From an uncultured Rhodospirillales bacterium (GTDB lineage: Bacteria > Pseudomonadota > Alphaproteobacteria > Acetobacterales > Acetobacteraceae), in assembly GCA_903844135.1 (NCBI GenBank), contig CAIMSN010000096.1, positions 1-64,000 on the forward strand: a stretch of DNA of 64,000 bases, given 5' to 3'. A program made the position numbers and the translations under genes. The notes beneath the pieces are model-generated. The model saw only the letters and a program-made list of their open reading frames with translations, was not told the origin of the DNA and did not search any database. Positions 1 to 8,899 of the stretch are shown here, in pieces (the first letter of the stretch is position 1; every line of letters begins with the position of its first letter).

Positions 1-713
1 ACCCGGACGTCGAGCGACAGGCGCAGCGGCGTGCGGTCGGTGCTGAGGCGCTTGTCGAAGAAGCGCTCGACGCCGCCGACGCCGTGATCGTCGACATCCA
101 CCGCGCCCATGATCTGCGCCGCGGTGCGGCCGAGCGGATAGTGCCGCTTCTCGCCCGGCTCGAAATAGATCCCGGGAATGCCGAGATCGTTGATCGCCAG
201 CTCCTTGTCCGGCGGGATGTCGCGGGCGAGATAGACGAACTGCTTCTTCGACGACAGGCGCTGCGTGATGTCGGCGACGTCGAGATTGGGCAGGATCTTC
301 TTGAGCTTGGCGGCGGCGTCCGCCGGGTCGATCAGCTCCATCGGGTTGGCGAACACCGCGGCCATCGGCAGCGAGATCGCCAGGATCTGGCCGTTGCGGT
401 CGGTGATGCTGGCGCGATGCACCGGCAGCCCGACATCGTCGGCGAACAGCCCGTGCGGGTCCGCCTTGACGGTCGGGATCTGCGGCACCAGCGGCGCGAT
501 CTGACGCTTCGCCGGCGCCATCGGCACCAGCACCGTGGCCATCGCCAGCTTGAGCGACACCGCGCCGAACAGCACCGCGAACCCGGCCGCGGAGGCCAGC
601 AGCCGGACGCGCATCTTCTCCAGCGCCGCACGCTGCGCCAGGTCGCGACCGGTCACGCTGACCACGGTCTCGCCGGTCATCAGGCGGTCCGGTCCTGGGC
701 GGTCGGCCTGCAT
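1..713 (-). CDS. ftsI: FtsI, septal peptidoglycan transpeptidase (partial)
   Basis: Class B penicillin-binding protein that cross-links septal peptidoglycan during division. About 237 N-terminal residues lie in the window; the gene runs off the left edge, so the catalytic SxxK, SxN and KTG motifs are not visible. I see one membrane segment near residues 39-62, then the class B pedestal signature HRASITDRNGQ around residues 99-109 and GVERFFDKRL further on. It is the last visible gene of mraZ-rsmH-ftsL-ftsI, starting 5 nt after the ftsL stop. An in-frame ATG at 680 is an alternative start; neither has a strong ribosome site. Confidence 0.88.
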   Translation of the reverse strand, partial: MQADRPGPDRLMTGETVVSVTGRDLAQRAALEKMRVRLLASAAGFAVLFGAVSLKLAMATVLVPMAPAKRQIAPLVPQIPTVKADPHGLFADDVGLPVHRASITDRNGQILAISLPMAAVFANPMELIDPADAAAKLKKILPNLDVADITQRLSSKKQFVYLARDIPPDKELAINDLGIPGIYFEPGEKRHYPLGRTAAQIMGAVDVDDHGVGGVERFFDKRLSTDRTPLRLSLDVR

Positions 714-718
714 CGCGC

Positions 719-1660
719 TCAGTTGCCGTCGGCGACGGGCACGGGGGCGGGCAGCGACGAGCGGCCGGAGCCGAGCGAGGAGCCGACCGGCATGCCGGCC
801 GGCGCCGACGGCACCGCGTAGCCGACCGCGCGCGGGGCCGGCCAGGCGGGCTGCGCCGCGGCACGGGCCGTACGCCAGGCGGCGGCGGCGATCACCGGCG
901 GGGCGCGGTAGGTGCTGGCGATCCTGGTCACCAGCGGCGCGCTGGCGCCTTGCGGGCGCGGCACGGCGGCGGCGGCGAGCCGGACCGGGGGAGCGGCATG
1001 CGCGGCGTGCGGTGCCGCATGCGCGACGACGCGGCGCATCGCCGCCTGCGGCACCACGTCCTGGGTTCCGTGCGCGCCAGGCGTGCCGCCAGCGTCTTCG
1101 CCGCCGTCGGTCGCATCGGCGATCTGCAGGTCGGCCGGGACGCGATGCGGCGCGCCGGCCTTGGCGGCATGCGCCGGTGCCGAGGACTGCGCCAGGACCG
1201 TGGCCTGGTTCGCGCCCGGCCGGCTACCCGGCCTGGCCGGAGGCGTCGCGTCGGCGATCGCCGCGTCGCCGGCGTCTGGCGAGCCGGTCGCGGCAGGCGC
1301 CGCCGGCCTGGCGCCGACCAGCGACGGCGCGGTCTCCGGGGTGACGATCGGATGCGGCGGCGTCTCCGGGCCCACCGCCGGCAGGCGGCTGTCCAGCGTC
1401 GCAAGCTGGACGAACTGGGTCGGCGCCATCGGGCCCAGTTGCGGCAGGAAGCGGGTGGCGAGACCCTGCAGACGGTCGGGCTGGTTCAGCAGCGCCCATT
1501 CGGCGCGCAGCATCGCGGTGCGTTCCCGGATCTGCTGCGTATCCGACACGATCTTCGAGATCTGCTGGTCGAGCAGCGTGGTGCGGTGCTTCTCGGAGTA
1601 GAGATAGAGCCCGGAGGCTCCGGCGAGCAGCGCGCAGACGCAGGTGAAGGAGCGGATCAT
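719..1660 (-). CDS. ftsL: FtsL-like division protein with long Ala/Pro tail
   Basis: Bitopic divisome protein placed, as expected for FtsL, between rsmH and ftsI. The 313 residues start with a membrane segment (about residues 5-22), then a short coiled-coil-like stretch ([36 protein letters not shown]) and the pattern [13 protein letters not shown] typical of FtsL. The remaining roughly 220 residues are low-complexity, rich in Ala, Pro and Gly; a usual FtsL is about 85-120 residues, so this is a large periplasmic extension of unknown role. Its ATG overlaps the rsmH stop by 4 nt (ATGA), implying translational coupling. Assignment rests on position and the N-terminal third. Confidence 0.8.
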   Translation of the reverse strand: MIRSFTCVCALLAGASGLYLYSEKHRTTLLDQQISKIVSDTQQIRERTAMLRAEWALLNQPDRLQGLATRFLPQLGPMAPTQFVQLATLDSRLPAVGPETPPHPIVTPETAPSLVGARPAAPAATGSPDAGDAAIADATPPARPGSRPGANQATVLAQSSAPAHAAKAGAPHRVPADLQIADATDGGEDAGGTPGAHGTQDVVPQAAMRRVVAHAAPHAAHAAPPVRLAAAAVPRPQGASAPLVTRIASTYRAPPVIAAAAWRTARAAAQPAWPAPRAVGYAVPSAPAGMPVGSSLGSGRSSLPAPVPVADGN

Positions 1661-2661
1661 CTGGCGTCTCCGGAAGACGTGGCGGCCGTGTCTGGCGACA
1701 GGCGTTCGAGCGTGCGCAGCTTGGCGCTGCGGGCGCGCGGATTGAGGCGGGTCTCGCTGTCGCCGGGACGCAGCGCGCGATTCGCCACCAGCCGGAACGC
1801 GGCGGGTGTGCGCGCCTGGTCGAGGCCGCGCGGGTCATGCCGCGACGGCGCCGGGGCGCGTCCGGCGGCATCGAGCATGAAGCGCTTGACGATGCGGTCC
1901 TCGAGCGAATGGAACGAGACCACGACCAGGCGTCCGGCCGGACGCAGCATGCCGGCCGCCTGGGCCAGGCCGGCCTCGATCTGGCCGAGCTCGTCATTGA
2001 CCCTGATGCGCAGCGCCTGGAACGAGCGGGTCGCCGGATCGATCCCGGATTTCTCCTTCGGCACCACGCGGCGGATGATCGAGGCGAGCTGCTGCGTGGT
2101 CTCGATCGGCGCCTCGGCGCGGGTGGCGACCACGGCGCGGGCGATCCGGCGCGACAGCCGCTCCTCGCCGAACCTGTAGAGCACGTCGGCAAGTTCCGCT
2201 TCCGGCAGGGTGTTGACCAGATCGGCCGCGCTCGGGCCCTCCTGGCTCATGCGCATGTCGAGCGGACCGTCCTGGCGGAAGCTGAAGCCGCGCTCCGCCT
2301 CGTCGATCTGGAACGAGGAGACGCCGAGATCGAGCACCACGCCGTCCAGTTCGGAAACGCCGTGTTCGGCCAGAAGCGACAGCATGTCGCCGAACCCGCC
2401 CTGCACCAGATGCAGCCGGTCGACGCCGTCCCGGGCGCGCAGCGTGTCCGCCATCGCGCGGCCGCGGGCGATGGCGTGCGGATCGCGGTCGATCGCATAG
2501 AGGGTGCAGCGTGCCGCGGCCAGGATCGCGCCGGCATAGCCGCCGCCGCCGAAGGTGCCGTCGAGATAGAGGCCGCCATCGGCCGGGCGCAACTGCGCGA
2601 GCACTTCCGCGAGCATCACCGGACGATGCCCGGCGCCGGGATCGGCGGCGAGCGCGTTCAT
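1657..2661 (-). CDS. rsmH: RsmH, 16S rRNA m4C1402 methyltransferase
   Basis: S-adenosylmethionine-dependent enzyme that N4-methylates C1402 of 16S rRNA (formerly MraW). At 334 residues it has normal length. The N-terminus carries HRPVML and the SAM-binding loop DGTFGGGGY (residues 34-42); further on are [22 protein letters not shown] and the C-terminal [15 protein letters not shown] block, all hallmarks of the family. It overlaps mraZ upstream and ftsL downstream by 4 nt each, so the four genes form one coupled operon. Confidence 0.96.
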   Translation of the reverse strand: MNALAADPGAGHRPVMLAEVLAQLRPADGGLYLDGTFGGGGYAGAILAAARCTLYAIDRDPHAIARGRAMADTLRARDGVDRLHLVQGGFGDMLSLLAEHGVSELDGVVLDLGVSSFQIDEAERGFSFRQDGPLDMRMSQEGPSAADLVNTLPEAELADVLYRFGEERLSRRIARAVVATRAEAPIETTQQLASIIRRVVPKEKSGIDPATRSFQALRIRVNDELGQIEAGLAQAAGMLRPAGRLVVVSFHSLEDRIVKRFMLDAAGRAPAPSRHDPRGLDQARTPAAFRLVANRALRPGDSETRLNPRARSAKLRTLERLSPDTAATSSGDAR

Positions 2662-3173
2662 GCCGCGCTCCCGCCGGCCTTGGCCGGCTGCGCAGCGAGT
2701 CCGGCATGCGCCGGAAGGGTGACGCCGCGGGCGCGGGCGCGAGCCTCGACGATGCGCTGCGCCGCGGCGACGGGCTCCCAGATCTGGAAATGGCGGCCAA
2801 GGCCCATGAAGGTTACCGAATCGGAGAGGGAGGCGTGCGCGGCGAGCGCTTCCGGTAGCGTGATTCTGCCTTCCTTGTCAGGGTCCAACGGCCAGGCATC
2901 GCCATAAAGCGACAGCGCCATGTCCTCCTGGTCGTCGCTGAACAGGTCGAGATTGTCGAGATTGGGCGCCAGTGCGCGGAAGGCCGGCGTCGGCCAGGCC
3001 TCGATGCAGGGATGCTTGGGCGACTGGCGCAGCACCAGCAGCGTGTCGCCGGCCAGCGGATCGATCTGCGTGTTCGCGGCCTGGGCGCGCAGGATGGTGC
3101 GGAATCCGGCGGGGATCGACACGCGGCCTTTCGCGTCCAACCGGTTCTGGTGGGTGCCGAGGAACACGCTCAT
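2658..3173 (-). CDS. mraZ: MraZ, transcriptional regulator of the division operon
   Basis: DNA-binding repressor made of two SpoVT/AbrB-like swapped-hairpin domains; in bacteria where it has been studied it represses its own operon. The first domain opens with [20 protein letters not shown] and the second contains [12 protein letters not shown]. The 171-residue start at 3173 is chosen because GGGAGGGA lies just upstream and the family signature begins at residue 2; the frame is open about 22 codons further up without a better start. First gene of the mraZ-rsmH-ftsL-ftsI operon, with its operator about 140 bp upstream. Confidence 0.96.
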   Translation of the reverse strand: MSVFLGTHQNRLDAKGRVSIPAGFRTILRAQAANTQIDPLAGDTLLVLRQSPKHPCIEAWPTPAFRALAPNLDNLDLFSDDQEDMALSLYGDAWPLDPDKEGRITLPEALAAHASLSDSVTFMGLGRHFQIWEPVAAAQRIVEARARARGVTLPAHAGLAAQPAKAGGSAA

Positions 3174-3312
3174 TCGTCCCTCCCGCACCCGGTTCCGACC
3201 GCTGAGACGGCATTGCTGCGCAGTGCGGTTGCGCCGCACTGGCCCGGTTCAGCGTCGTCGTCGTGCTCTCCGGCCGGCGAGGCAGGGAGCAGGATCGGCG
3301 CCCGATGAACCT

Positions 3313-3354
3313 TGGGTAATCATGGGATACCATGGGATTTCATGGGCGGTCAAA
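3313..3354 (-). promoter_or_regulatory. MraZ operator with overlapping mraZ promoter
   Basis: Four TGGG boxes at 3313, 3323, 3333 and 3343, exactly 10 bp apart (TGGGTAATCA, TGGGATACCA, TGGGATTTCA, TGGGCGGTCA), match the known MraZ target of TGGGN repeats spaced by 5 nt. They read on the plus strand while mraZ is on the minus strand. On the minus strand a candidate -35 TTGACC (3354..3349), an 18-nt spacer and a weak -10 TATCCC run through the boxes, so MraZ bound here would block transcription. The repeats are seen directly; the promoter boxes are my inference. Confidence 0.8.
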
Positions 3355-3572
3355 CAAAAGAGAGCAGCATAATCAAGGAGAATCAGGCTTTTCGGTCTTG
3401 CCGCCCCGGTCGGGACGTGTTTCGGCCGGTTGGTAGGCCAGTCACGCGGGTGAAGACTTGTTCATTATCTGTTCTTATTTGACCAAATAATGGTCACGCG
3501 GCGGTCGTTTCGTGACGCGAGCGCGAAATTGCACGCCCCGTCCGAGGGCGCGGGAGGGGTTCGGGAGGAGGT

Positions 3573-3995
3573 GCCAGACGGCCTGTAAGCCGGGTTCTGT
3601 CCCTGGGCTCGCGCCCAGGCGACGATCATTCCTCTGGGACACGCATCGCTGCGTGCCTCGCGCGACCAACCCGGACGACGAGGCGGGAGAACCCCTAGGA
3701 GCGGCCCGAAAACCGATCCCTGCCGTCCCTATTCGGTCTTGCTCCCGGTGGGGTTTGCCCTGCCGCCGCCGTTGCCGGAAGCGCGGTGCGCTCTTGCCGC
3801 ACCGTTTCGCCCTTGCCCGCAACATGGTGCCGTCGCCGGCGCCGCGCCGTGCGGGCGGTTTGTTTTCTGTGGCACTGTCCCTGGGGTCGCCCCCGCCGGC
3901 CGTTAGCCGGCACCGTTCTCCCGTGGAGCCCGGACTTTCCTCCACCGACGCCCGGCTCGCGCCGGGCCCCGACAGCGACCGTCCAGCCGTCTGGC
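3573..3995 (-). ncRNA. rnpB: RNase P RNA (type A)
   Basis: Catalytic RNA of RNase P, which matures tRNA 5' ends. The conserved 5' core GAGGAAAGTCCGGGCTCC is the reverse complement of 3925..3942, and the 3' core ACAGAACCCGGCTTA is at 3600..3586. The ends are set by P1: GCCAGACGGC at the 5' end (3995..3986) pairs perfectly with GCCGTCTGGC (3582..3573), giving about 423 nt. It lies between petA and the mraZ operator, on the same strand as both. Exact ends may differ by a few nucleotides beyond P1. Confidence 0.95.
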
Positions 3996-4079
3996 GAGCG
4001 GGAACCTGATCGTGCTCGGTCGCCGCGTCAAGCGGCGCCAGCAAAGGTCCGCGTCAAGCGGCGCCGGAGCGGAGCCTGG

Positions 4080-4736
4080 TCAGAGCTGGCGGATCGAATC
4101 CAGCGCGAAACCCGGATCCTGCGGGTTGTCGCCGATCCTGAGCCGGGTCGGGGACAGCATCCGGTAGGGCGGTACCGGCAGGTTGTAGAGCGCCGGCGAG
4201 CCGGACAGCACCCGCCCGGCCAGGTCGAAGCGCGAGCCGTGGCAGGGGCAGACATAGCCGCCAACATCCCCGCCGTTACTTTTGCCCGGCGAGTCCCCCG
4301 CCGGCGACAGGCGCGGCACGCAGCCGAGATGGGTGCAGACGCCCAGCATCACGCCGTATTCCGGCGCGATCGAACGATGCCAGTTCGCCGCGTAGGCCGG
4401 CTGCTGGTGCTCGGTGGAGTCCGGGTCGCGCAGCCTGCGGTCCAGCGCCGGACTCTGCAGCGCCGCCAGCGCCTGCGCGTCGCGCCGCACCACGAACACC
4501 GGCTTGCCGCCCCACACCACCACGGTCTGCTGGCCTGGTGCGAGCGGCGACAGGTCCACCTCGACCGGCGCCGCCTGCGGGTCGGCGCCGCCGCGTCCCA
4601 GACTGTCGAGGAACGGCCACGCGAACGCGCCGGCGGCGACACCGGTCGCGGTCAGCGTCACCAGGCTCAGGAAGTCGCGGCGCACCGGGTCCTGGCCGGT
4701 CGCGTCGTCGTCGTCCGGCGTGCTGTCGGCGGTCAT
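4080..4736 (-). CDS. petA: Rieske 2Fe-2S protein (PetA-like)
   Basis: Membrane-anchored Rieske iron-sulfur protein, the quinol-oxidising electron acceptor of cytochrome bc1-type complexes. The N-terminus has a twin-arginine-like VRRDFL (residues 18-23) and an adjoining hydrophobic anchor to about residue 45. Box I CTHLGC (C134, H136, C139) and box II CPCHGS (C163, C165, H166) supply both cluster ligand pairs and the disulfide cysteines. The ATG at 4736 has GAGGAG upstream. No cytochrome b or c1 gene follows; rnpB is next. It lies 10 nt after the preceding membrane protein gene and is probably cotranscribed with it. Confidence 0.88.
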   Translation of the reverse strand: MTADSTPDDDDATGQDPVRRDFLSLVTLTATGVAAGAFAWPFLDSLGRGGADPQAAPVEVDLSPLAPGQQTVVVWGGKPVFVVRRDAQALAALQSPALDRRLRDPDSTEHQQPAYAANWHRSIAPEYGVMLGVCTHLGCVPRLSPAGDSPGKSNGGDVGGYVCPCHGSRFDLAGRVLSGSPALYNLPVPPYRMLSPTRLRIGDNPQDPGFALDSIRQL

Positions 4737-4746
4737 GAGCGGCTCC

Positions 4747-5217
4747 TCAGGGCAGCGGGTGGAACAGGCCCGGCGACCCGGCATCGGTCTGCACGGTCTG
4801 GCCGAGCCGGTCGACCCTGAGCGTGAACAGCAGCGGCAGCGTGCCCTTGTCCCCCGGGCAGGTGCCGGAATGCTTCTCCATCACCTTCATCCTGACCGCG
4901 TTCGGCGGGTCGTTGCCGTTGACGATGAACAGCAGGCATTCCTTCGCGTCCTTGGTCAGGCCGCGATCGACCACCTCGCCGCGCAGATGCTCGATCAGCG
5001 CGTAGTCGTTGGTCCAGTCGATCCTCGAGGGCAGCAAGCCCGGACGGCTGAGCGTGTCGAGCACGCCGGCGCGCTCGAGCACCACCAGACCGAGCCCGGC
5101 AAGCAGCGCGATCAGCACCCGCCGGATCAGCCTGGCCTTGGGCGATTGGCGCGGGCGGGGCGTCAGGCCTGGTTTGAGCGGCGATTTTACGACGGGACGC
5201 GGGCGGAATATCGGCAT
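4747..5217 (-). CDS. Membrane-anchored protein of unknown function
   Basis: I do not recognise this 156-residue protein. It has a basic, proline-rich cytoplasmic N-terminus (about 29 residues), one membrane segment around residues 32-48 (RVLIALLAGLGLVVLERAGV), and a soluble remainder with two cysteines (near residues 94 and 120), presumably periplasmic. It ends 10 nt before the Rieske gene and starts 12 nt after the Mo/Fe-S oxidoreductase stop, so it may be expressed with either. A role next to the Rieske protein is only a guess from position. Confidence 0.6.
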   Translation of the reverse strand: MPIFRPRPVVKSPLKPGLTPRPRQSPKARLIRRVLIALLAGLGLVVLERAGVLDTLSRPGLLPSRIDWTNDYALIEHLRGEVVDRGLTKDAKECLLFIVNGNDPPNAVRMKVMEKHSGTCPGDKGTLPLLFTLRVDRLGQTVQTDAGSPGLFHPLP

Positions 5218-5229
5218 GGCGGCGCATGT

Positions 5230-7938
5230 CTAGCAGGGGCCGTCTGCCGCGGCGAGCGCGCGCCAGATGCGGTCCGCGGTGAACGGGGTCTCGCGAAACC
5301 TGACGCCGGTGGCGTCGGCCAGCGCGTTGGCCAGCGCGGCCGGCACCGGATTGAACGGGCTCTCGCTCATCGGCTTGGCGCCGAGCGGGCCGAGACGGTC
5401 GTGGGTGTCGGCGAAGAACACCTCCGTGCGCGGCAGGTCGGCCAGGCGCGGCATATGGTAGCTGCGGAACGAGGCGTTGCTGACGGTGCCGGTCTCGTCG
5501 AGCCTGATCTGCTCGAACAGGGCGCTGCCGATCCCCTGGGCGACCCCGCCCTCGACCTGTCCGCGGCATTGCACCGGGTTGATCACATGGCCCGCATCGG
5601 CGGCGTGCACGCTCTGCAGGATGCGCAGCGCCCCGGTCGGCCGGTGTACCGCGACCCTGAACCCGTGCACGTTGAAACACACGCTGCGCGGCGTACCGGC
5701 GACCTCGCCGTCGGCGGACAGCGGCGCCAGCGCCGCCAGCGTCACCAGCCGGTCGCCGTCGCGAACGCCGTCCGGGGTCAGGCGCCAGTCGCCGGCCTGC
5801 CCGGTGCGGTCGGTCGCGGCCTGCCGGATCAGGCCCGCCAGCGCCTGGGCGGCGCGCTCCGTGGCCAGGCCGGCGATCGCCGTCCCGGTGCTGCCGAACG
5901 CGCCGGTATCGTGGCCGAGCAGGGCGGTGTCGGACTGCCGGATCGCGATGCGGTCCGGACTCGTGCCCAGCGCGGCGGCGGCGATCTGCAGATGGGTGGT
6001 GGTCGAGCCGTTGCCGAACTCGGCGGTGCCGATCGTCAGCACGTAGCCGGCATCCGTCAGCGCGATGCCGGCCTGGGCGCGATGGCCGAACGGCGGCGCG
6101 CTGTCGATCATCGCGCAGGCGATGCCGCTGCCGACGCACCAGTCCGGATCCCGCGCGATCTCGTCGGGCACCGCGTCATGGCGCAGCGCCGTGCGCAGGT
6201 GCGCCAGGCACTGGTCGAGCCCGTAGCTGCCATATTCGACGTCGTGCAGCGCGCCGCTGGTGGAGATCATCGGATCGCCTGGCCGGATCACGGTGCGCTC
6301 CCGCATCGCGATCGGATCGATGCCGAGCCGGCCTGCGATCTCGTCCAGCGACTGCTCGATCGCGAAGCAGGCCTGGCCGAGACCGAAGCCGCGGAACGCG
6401 CCGGCCGGCGGCGTGGTGGTGTAGACGACGCGCGCGTCGACCTTCTTGTTCGCGCACCGGTAGAGCGCGATCGATTCGTTGACGGCGTGGAACATCACCG
6501 CCGCGCCGAAATTGCCGTAGGCGCCGGTGTCGGACAGCAGGTCGATCGAAAGGGCGGTGAGGGTGCCGTCGCGCCTGGCGCCGATCCTGGTGCGGATTCG
6601 CATCGGATGGCGGCAGGTGGCGGCGGTGAACTGCTCCTCCCGGGTGAATTCGAGCTGCACCGCGCGGCCGGTCCGCAGCGCCGCGAAGGCGACGATGTCC
6701 TCGCACAGCATCTCCTGCTTGCCGCCGAACCCGCCGCCGACACGCTCGCAGAACACCCTGACGCTCTCCGGCGGCCGGTCGAACAGCCTGGCCAGCGCGT
6801 CCCGGGTCAGGAACGGCACCTGCGAGCTGGTGCGCACCGTCAGCACCCCGTCCTCGGCGATCCAGGCCAGCGCGCCATGCGTCTCCAGATGGCCGTGCTG
6901 CATGCGCTGGGTGCGGTATTCTGCCTCGTGCACCATGTCGGCCTCGGCGAAGCCGGCAGCCGTGTCGCCGACCTCGTCGTGCAGCGCCATCACCAGGTTG
7001 CGTCGCGGATCGGCGATCCTGGCGATCGCGCCGTCCTTGTCGTGGATCACCGGCGCGTCGGCGCGCAGCGCCGCGTCCGGGGTGGGCACCGGCGGGAGCG
7101 GCGCGTAACGCACCACCAGACGATCGCGGCCGCGTTCGGCCGCCGCCAGCGTGTCGGCGACCACCGCCGCGACCCGCTGGCCGGCATGGCGCACCACGTC
7201 GTCGAGCAGCCTGGTGTCGTCCGGGCTGTCGCGGAAATCCTGATGGCGTGCGGTCGAATAGAGCAGTGCCGGCACGTCCTCGTGGGTCAGCACCAGCCGG
7301 ACCCCCGGCACCGCGAGGGCGGCGTCGCGGTCGATCGAGACGATCCTGGCGTGCGGATGCGGCGACCGCAGCAGCACCATCTGCAGCGCGTCCGCGGTCG
7401 GGAGGTCGAAGGTGAAGCGGGCGGTGCCGCGGACGATCGCCTGCGCCGCCGGCGCCAGCGGACTGCGCGGATCGCGCTGGACCGGCGGCAGCATCGGCGC
7501 GTCGAGGCTCGCGATGGCGTCGCCGATCGGTCCGTAGCCGGTGCAGCGGCAGATATTGCCCTTCATCGACCGCGCCAGCTCCCGACGCTGCGCCTGGTCG
7601 AGCGATGAAGCGGTGACCAGCATGCCGGGGGTGCAGAAGCCGCACTGGAACGCGGTGTGTTCGAGGAAGGCGCGCTGCACCGGATGCAGCCCGTCCGGTC
7701 CGGCTCCCGGCGCGGCCAGGCCGCCGACGGTGGTGACCCGGCACCCCTCGGCGCGGAACGCCGGCGTCAGGCAGGAATGCACCGGCACCCCGTCGAGCAG
7801 CACCGTGCAGGCGCCGCAATCGCCGGAATCGCAGCCCTTCTTGACGCCGAAATTTCCGTCGGCGCGCAGCGCGGTGCGCAGGCACTGGCCCGGTGTCACC
7901 GCGAGCGCGCGCGGCGCGCCATCGATCACGAGCCTCAC
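5230..7938 (-). CDS. Xanthine dehydrogenase-family oxidoreductase, fused Fe-S and Mo subunits
   Basis: Molybdenum hydroxylase of the xanthine dehydrogenase/aldehyde oxidase family, 902 residues. Residues 1-145 carry both 2Fe-2S clusters: plant-ferredoxin type (C36, C41, C44, C56) and the helical type (C99, C102, C130, C132). The molybdopterin domain follows from about residue 155, with GGGFGGK (402-408), PPAGAFRGFG, and near the end KPMSE, where the Glu aligns with the catalytic base of the family. The Fe-S plus Mo layout without an internal FAD domain recalls Desulfovibrio aldehyde oxidoreductase and E. coli XdhD. The FAD subunit gene upstream overlaps by 4 nt. Substrate (purine, aldehyde or N-heterocycle) cannot be told. 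Confidence 0.9.
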   Translation of the reverse strand: MRLVIDGAPRALAVTPGQCLRTALRADGNFGVKKGCDSGDCGACTVLLDGVPVHSCLTPAFRAEGCRVTTVGGLAAPGAGPDGLHPVQRAFLEHTAFQCGFCTPGMLVTASSLDQAQRRELARSMKGNICRCTGYGPIGDAIASLDAPMLPPVQRDPRSPLAPAAQAIVRGTARFTFDLPTADALQMVLLRSPHPHARIVSIDRDAALAVPGVRLVLTHEDVPALLYSTARHQDFRDSPDDTRLLDDVVRHAGQRVAAVVADTLAAAERGRDRLVVRYAPLPPVPTPDAALRADAPVIHDKDGAIARIADPRRNLVMALHDEVGDTAAGFAEADMVHEAEYRTQRMQHGHLETHGALAWIAEDGVLTVRTSSQVPFLTRDALARLFDRPPESVRVFCERVGGGFGGKQEMLCEDIVAFAALRTGRAVQLEFTREEQFTAATCRHPMRIRTRIGARRDGTLTALSIDLLSDTGAYGNFGAAVMFHAVNESIALYRCANKKVDARVVYTTTPPAGAFRGFGLGQACFAIEQSLDEIAGRLGIDPIAMRERTVIRPGDPMISTSGALHDVEYGSYGLDQCLAHLRTALRHDAVPDEIARDPDWCVGSGIACAMIDSAPPFGHRAQAGIALTDAGYVLTIGTAEFGNGSTTTHLQIAAAALGTSPDRIAIRQSDTALLGHDTGAFGSTGTAIAGLATERAAQALAGLIRQAATDRTGQAGDWRLTPDGVRDGDRLVTLAALAPLSADGEVAGTPRSVCFNVHGFRVAVHRPTGALRILQSVHAADAGHVINPVQCRGQVEGGVAQGIGSALFEQIRLDETGTVSNASFRSYHMPRLADLPRTEVFFADTHDRLGPLGAKPMSESPFNPVPAALANALADATGVRFRETPFTADRIWRALAAADGPC

Positions 7939-8744
7939 GCGGCGAGCTCGGCGAGGATCTCGCCGGCCAGGCGCACCGTCATGTGGCGTCGCCAGTCCGG
8001 GGCGCCATGCATGTCGTCGTACCAGCCGTCGGCGGCCGACGCGGCCTCGATCGCGGCACGCAGCGCGGCCCCGTCGGGCAGGCGGTCGAACCGCAGGCTG
8101 AGCGGGCGCGGCACCGATGCGGTGATCGCCAGGGCGAACCCGTCACGGTCGAGCCGGCCGATCAGCAGCGCGGCGGAGCGGCCCTCCACGGTCAGCGAGG
8201 CCTGGCGCAGCGCGAACCGGGCCGACAGAAGCGCGGACGGCACCTCGATCTGGCGCAGCACCGCCCCCGGCGCCAGGCAGGTGCGCTGCGGTCCGAGAAT
8301 GAAGCGATCGGCCGGAATACGGTCGGTCTCCAGGCCCGACCAGACCACGCAGGTCGCCTCGAGCGCGATCGTCAGCGCCGCCATCGGCGCCGCCGGCAGC
8401 GCCAGGCAGAGATTGCCGCCGATGGTGGCGGCGTTGCAGATCTTGAACGACCCCCAGAGCGCGCGGCAGCAGCGCCGGACCATGTCGGCGGCGGCCCAGC
8501 CGGCATCGGCGGCCCAGGCATCGAGGCCGGCGAGCGTGCAGGTCGCCGCCAGCACCAGCCGGTCCGGCTCCTGGGCGATCGGGATCCATCCCAGCGACGG
8601 CAGGTCGATCAGCCGCACCAGGTCGCGTTGCGGTTCGGAGAACAGCCAGGTGCCGCCGGCCAGGAACGCATCGCCGCGCGCCGGCGCCGGCAGGTCGCGC
8701 CGCACCGCCGGCCGGACCAGCGTATCGATCGTGTTCAGGTCCAT
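7935..8744 (-). CDS. FAD-binding subunit of molybdenum hydroxylase (CoxM-like)
   Basis: FAD-binding PCMH-type subunit of 269 residues that would pass electrons from the Fe-S clusters of the overlapping downstream oxidoreductase. GGNLCLALPAAPM in the middle and GDAFLAGGTWLF near the N-terminus are the family's flavin-binding stretches; the C-terminal CoxM-C type domain has LSLRFDRLPDGAALRAAIEAA. The arrangement of a separate FAD protein beside a fused Fe-S/Mo protein is like E. coli ygfM-xdhD. Its stop overlaps the next start (ATGA), indicating coupling. First gene of this minus-strand unit, divergent from the thioredoxin-fold gene. Confidence 0.87.
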   Translation of the reverse strand: MDLNTIDTLVRPAVRRDLPAPARGDAFLAGGTWLFSEPQRDLVRLIDLPSLGWIPIAQEPDRLVLAATCTLAGLDAWAADAGWAAADMVRRCCRALWGSFKICNAATIGGNLCLALPAAPMAALTIALEATCVVWSGLETDRIPADRFILGPQRTCLAPGAVLRQIEVPSALLSARFALRQASLTVEGRSAALLIGRLDRDGFALAITASVPRPLSLRFDRLPDGAALRAAIEAASAADGWYDDMHGAPDWRRHMTVRLAGEILAELAA

Positions 8745-8899
8745 CCTGGTCCTTGTCCGGATGCGGTGTCCGATCCTGGGTCGCCGGCGCGACCGTATGC
8801 AAGCCCGACGCCAGGTCGCGCCGCCGGAGCCCGGCGGGGCTGGGACCTGGACAGGGACCGCCGCTCGATGCTGAAACCGGGGTTCCAGACCGGAGAGCC

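Noticed and set aside
4025-4065. GCGTCAAGCGGCGCC repeated 26 bp apart between petA and rnpB
   Set aside because: Only two copies, no symmetry and no clear role; probably a local duplication.
4414-7608. A 1064-codon open frame on the plus strand
   Set aside because: It is antisense to the clearly conserved Mo/Fe-S oxidoreductase and Rieske genes; its Arg/Gly/Ala-rich composition is what GC-rich antisense gives.
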